A DNA stretch of 32,698 bases, taken from positions 1 through 32,698 of the forward strand of contig CAMLIZ010000043.1 in the NCBI GenBank assembly GCA_946480245.1. The letters run 5' to 3'. The translations under genes and the position numbers were made by a program. Positions 31,570 through 32,698 of the stretch are shown in pieces; position 1 is the first letter of the stretch; the number at the start of each line of letters is the position of its first letter. The notes beneath the pieces were generated by a model. That model ran no database searches and had not been told where the DNA came from. It worked only from the letters and a program-made list of their open reading frames with translations. Source of the DNA: an uncultured Pseudomonadota bacterium. Its GTDB lineage: Bacteria; Pseudomonadota; Gammaproteobacteria; Burkholderiales; Burkholderiaceae.

Positions 31570-32698
31570 GTGGACCGTCTGAAGATCTCCGCCCGCCTGG
31601 GCATTCTGATCGGCCTGTTCGCCCTGATGCTGGTGCTCGCCGGCGGCACCGGCCTGTATGCGGCGGCGCAATCCAACGCCTCGCTGCACACGGTGTACAG
31701 CGACCGCACCGTCTGCCTCGCGCAGCTGGGCGAGGTGGAACGGCTGATGCTCTCAAATCAGGTCGAGCTGCTCGCGGTGGCCGCCGAGACGGACCCCTCC
31801 GCCGCCGCCACCGCCCGCCACACCAGCGCGGTGCGCGAGAACATCGCGCGCATCAGCAAGGTGTGGAGCGACTACAGCGGCACCTACCTGACGCCGGACG
31901 AAGCGGTGCTGGCCAAGACCTTCAACGAGGAACGCACTGCGTTCGTGCAGCAGGGCCTGCAACCGGTGCTGCAGGCGCTGGACGCCAACGACCGCGCCGC
32001 GGCCAGCCGCGTGCTGAACGAGAAGCTGGCGCCGCTGTTCGCGCCGGCCGCCAAGACGCTGCACGCGCTGGTGCAGTTGCAGATCGACGTGGCCAAGGCA
32101 GAGAACGACGCCGCGGTGGCCCGCTACGGCACGATCCGGGCGCTGGCCATCGCCGGCATCGCGGGCGGCCTGCTGCTGGGCACGGCATTCGGGCTGTGGA
32201 TGGTGCGCAGCATCGCGCGCCAGCTGGGTGGCGAGCCGCATGAAGTGCTCACGATCACCCGCGCCATTGCCGCCGGCGACCTCTCGGTGCAGGTGCAGGT
32301 GCCGCCGAAGGCGCCGCACAGCGTGATGGCCGGGATGGCCGAGATGCAGCGCGCGCTGGAAGGCATCGTGCAAACCGTGCGTGCCGGCAGCGAGAGCATC
32401 GCCACCGGCTCCACGCAGATCGCGCTCGGCAACACCGACCTCAGCCAGCGCACCGAAGAGCAGGCCTCCAACCTGCAGCAGACCGCCGCCTCGATGGAGC
32501 AGCTGAGCGAGACCGTGAAGGCCAACGCCGAGACCGCGCTGCAGGCCGCGCAGATGGCCACGTCGGCGCATGGCGTGGCCGCGCGCGGCGGCGAGGTGGT
32601 GGCGCAGGTGGTGCACACGATGGAGGACATCGCGGGCAGCTCGCGCAAGATCGCCGACATCATCGGCGTGATCGACGGCATCGCGTTCCAGACCAACA
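31570..32698 (+). CDS. methyl-accepting chemotaxis protein, 3'-truncated
   Basis: The frame runs from GTG 31570 (AAGGAGG 5 bases upstream) to the window edge without a stop, giving 376 residues. Residues 8-30 are TM1; 31-188 a helical periplasmic four-helix-bundle sensor of the Tar type; about 190-212 TM2, then HAMP ([11 protein letters not shown]). The cytoplasmic signalling domain begins near 270 with [16 protein letters not shown] and [11 protein letters not shown], containing Glu/Gln adaptation sites, and breaks off at G-I-A-F-Q-T-N before the hairpin tip. Full proteins of this class have about 500-560 residues. The ligand is unknown. Orientation is away from the MATE gene. Confidence 0.93.
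   Translation, partial: MDRLKISARLGILIGLFALMLVLAGGTGLYAAAQSNASLHTVYSDRTVCLAQLGEVERLMLSNQVELLAVAAETDPSAAATARHTSAVRENIARISKVWSDYSGTYLTPDEAVLAKTFNEERTAFVQQGLQPVLQALDANDRAAASRVLNEKLAPLFAPAAKTLHALVQLQIDVAKAENDAAVARYGTIRALAIAGIAGGLLLGTAFGLWMVRSIARQLGGEPHEVLTITRAIAAGDLSVQVQVPPKAPHSVMAGMAEMQRALEGIVQTVRAGSESIATGSTQIALGNTDLSQRTEEQASNLQQTAASMEQLSETVKANAETALQAAQMATSAHGVAARGGEVVAQVVHTMEDIAGSSRKIADIIGVIDGIAFQTN

Overview
The window is 32.7 kb of very GC-rich chromosomal DNA (a native stretch counted by eye, 15541-15600, is 45/60 G+C). Gene content points to a betaproteobacterium of the order Burkholderiales: an LigD/Ku end-joining operon, DUF2867, DUF3297 and DUF3606 proteins, an FNT channel with a phosphatase-kinase fusion, and a JDVT-CTERM sorting pair. 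The genus cannot be fixed from this sequence. No tRNA, rRNA, CRISPR array or complete insertion sequence was seen.

Layout. 1-2307 (+): end of an esterase, a voltage-gated-type potassium channel with a C-terminal zinc ribbon, and a DUF2867 protein. 6958-2327 (-): DUF3606 protein, ligD, ku and a MerR/TPR protein, in that transcription order, forming a DNA double-strand-break repair operon. 7651-11106 (+): a compositionally different three-gene operon (35/60 G+C in 10021-10080) encoding a nuclease-like effector, a small winged-helix middle protein and an SMC/Rad50-like ABC ATPase. This is a phage-defence cassette of the ABC-three-component / Lamassu type, followed tail-to-tail by a DUF3223 protein. 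14707-11901 (-): a saccharopine-dehydrogenase-like reductase, SRPBCC protein, DUF2269 membrane protein, small conserved protein and EthD protein. 14789-16570 (+): hybrid histidine kinase. It converges on an operon (18226-16605, -) of a haem-oxygenase-like di-iron protein and an RpfF-type crotonase, a candidate fatty-acid signal synthesis and sensing locus.

18464-24814 is an exported-protein region: a small secreted protein, a DUF2202 lipoprotein, a four-FN3 lipoprotein, and a JDVT-CTERM surface protein beside its likely dedicated intramembrane protease MrtJ. 25171-28873 (+) is a nitrogen/cyanate module: cyanase, an FNT-family anion channel, a PP2C-Ser/Thr kinase fusion and a BLUF photoreceptor. 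Sigma-54-type -24/-12 sequences lie before both cyanase and the FNT gene. 31339-28884 (-) holds a MATE exporter translationally coupled to a DUF748/AsmA-like protein. The window ends inside a methyl-accepting chemotaxis protein.

The best candidates for under-described biology are the ABC-3C/Lamassu-like cassette, whose effector has an atypical nuclease motif; the RpfF-like enzyme coupled to a di-iron oxidase-fold protein; and the sigma-54-marked cyanase/FNT/kinase/BLUF cluster. All functional statements are inferred from sequence by eye; no database search was run.
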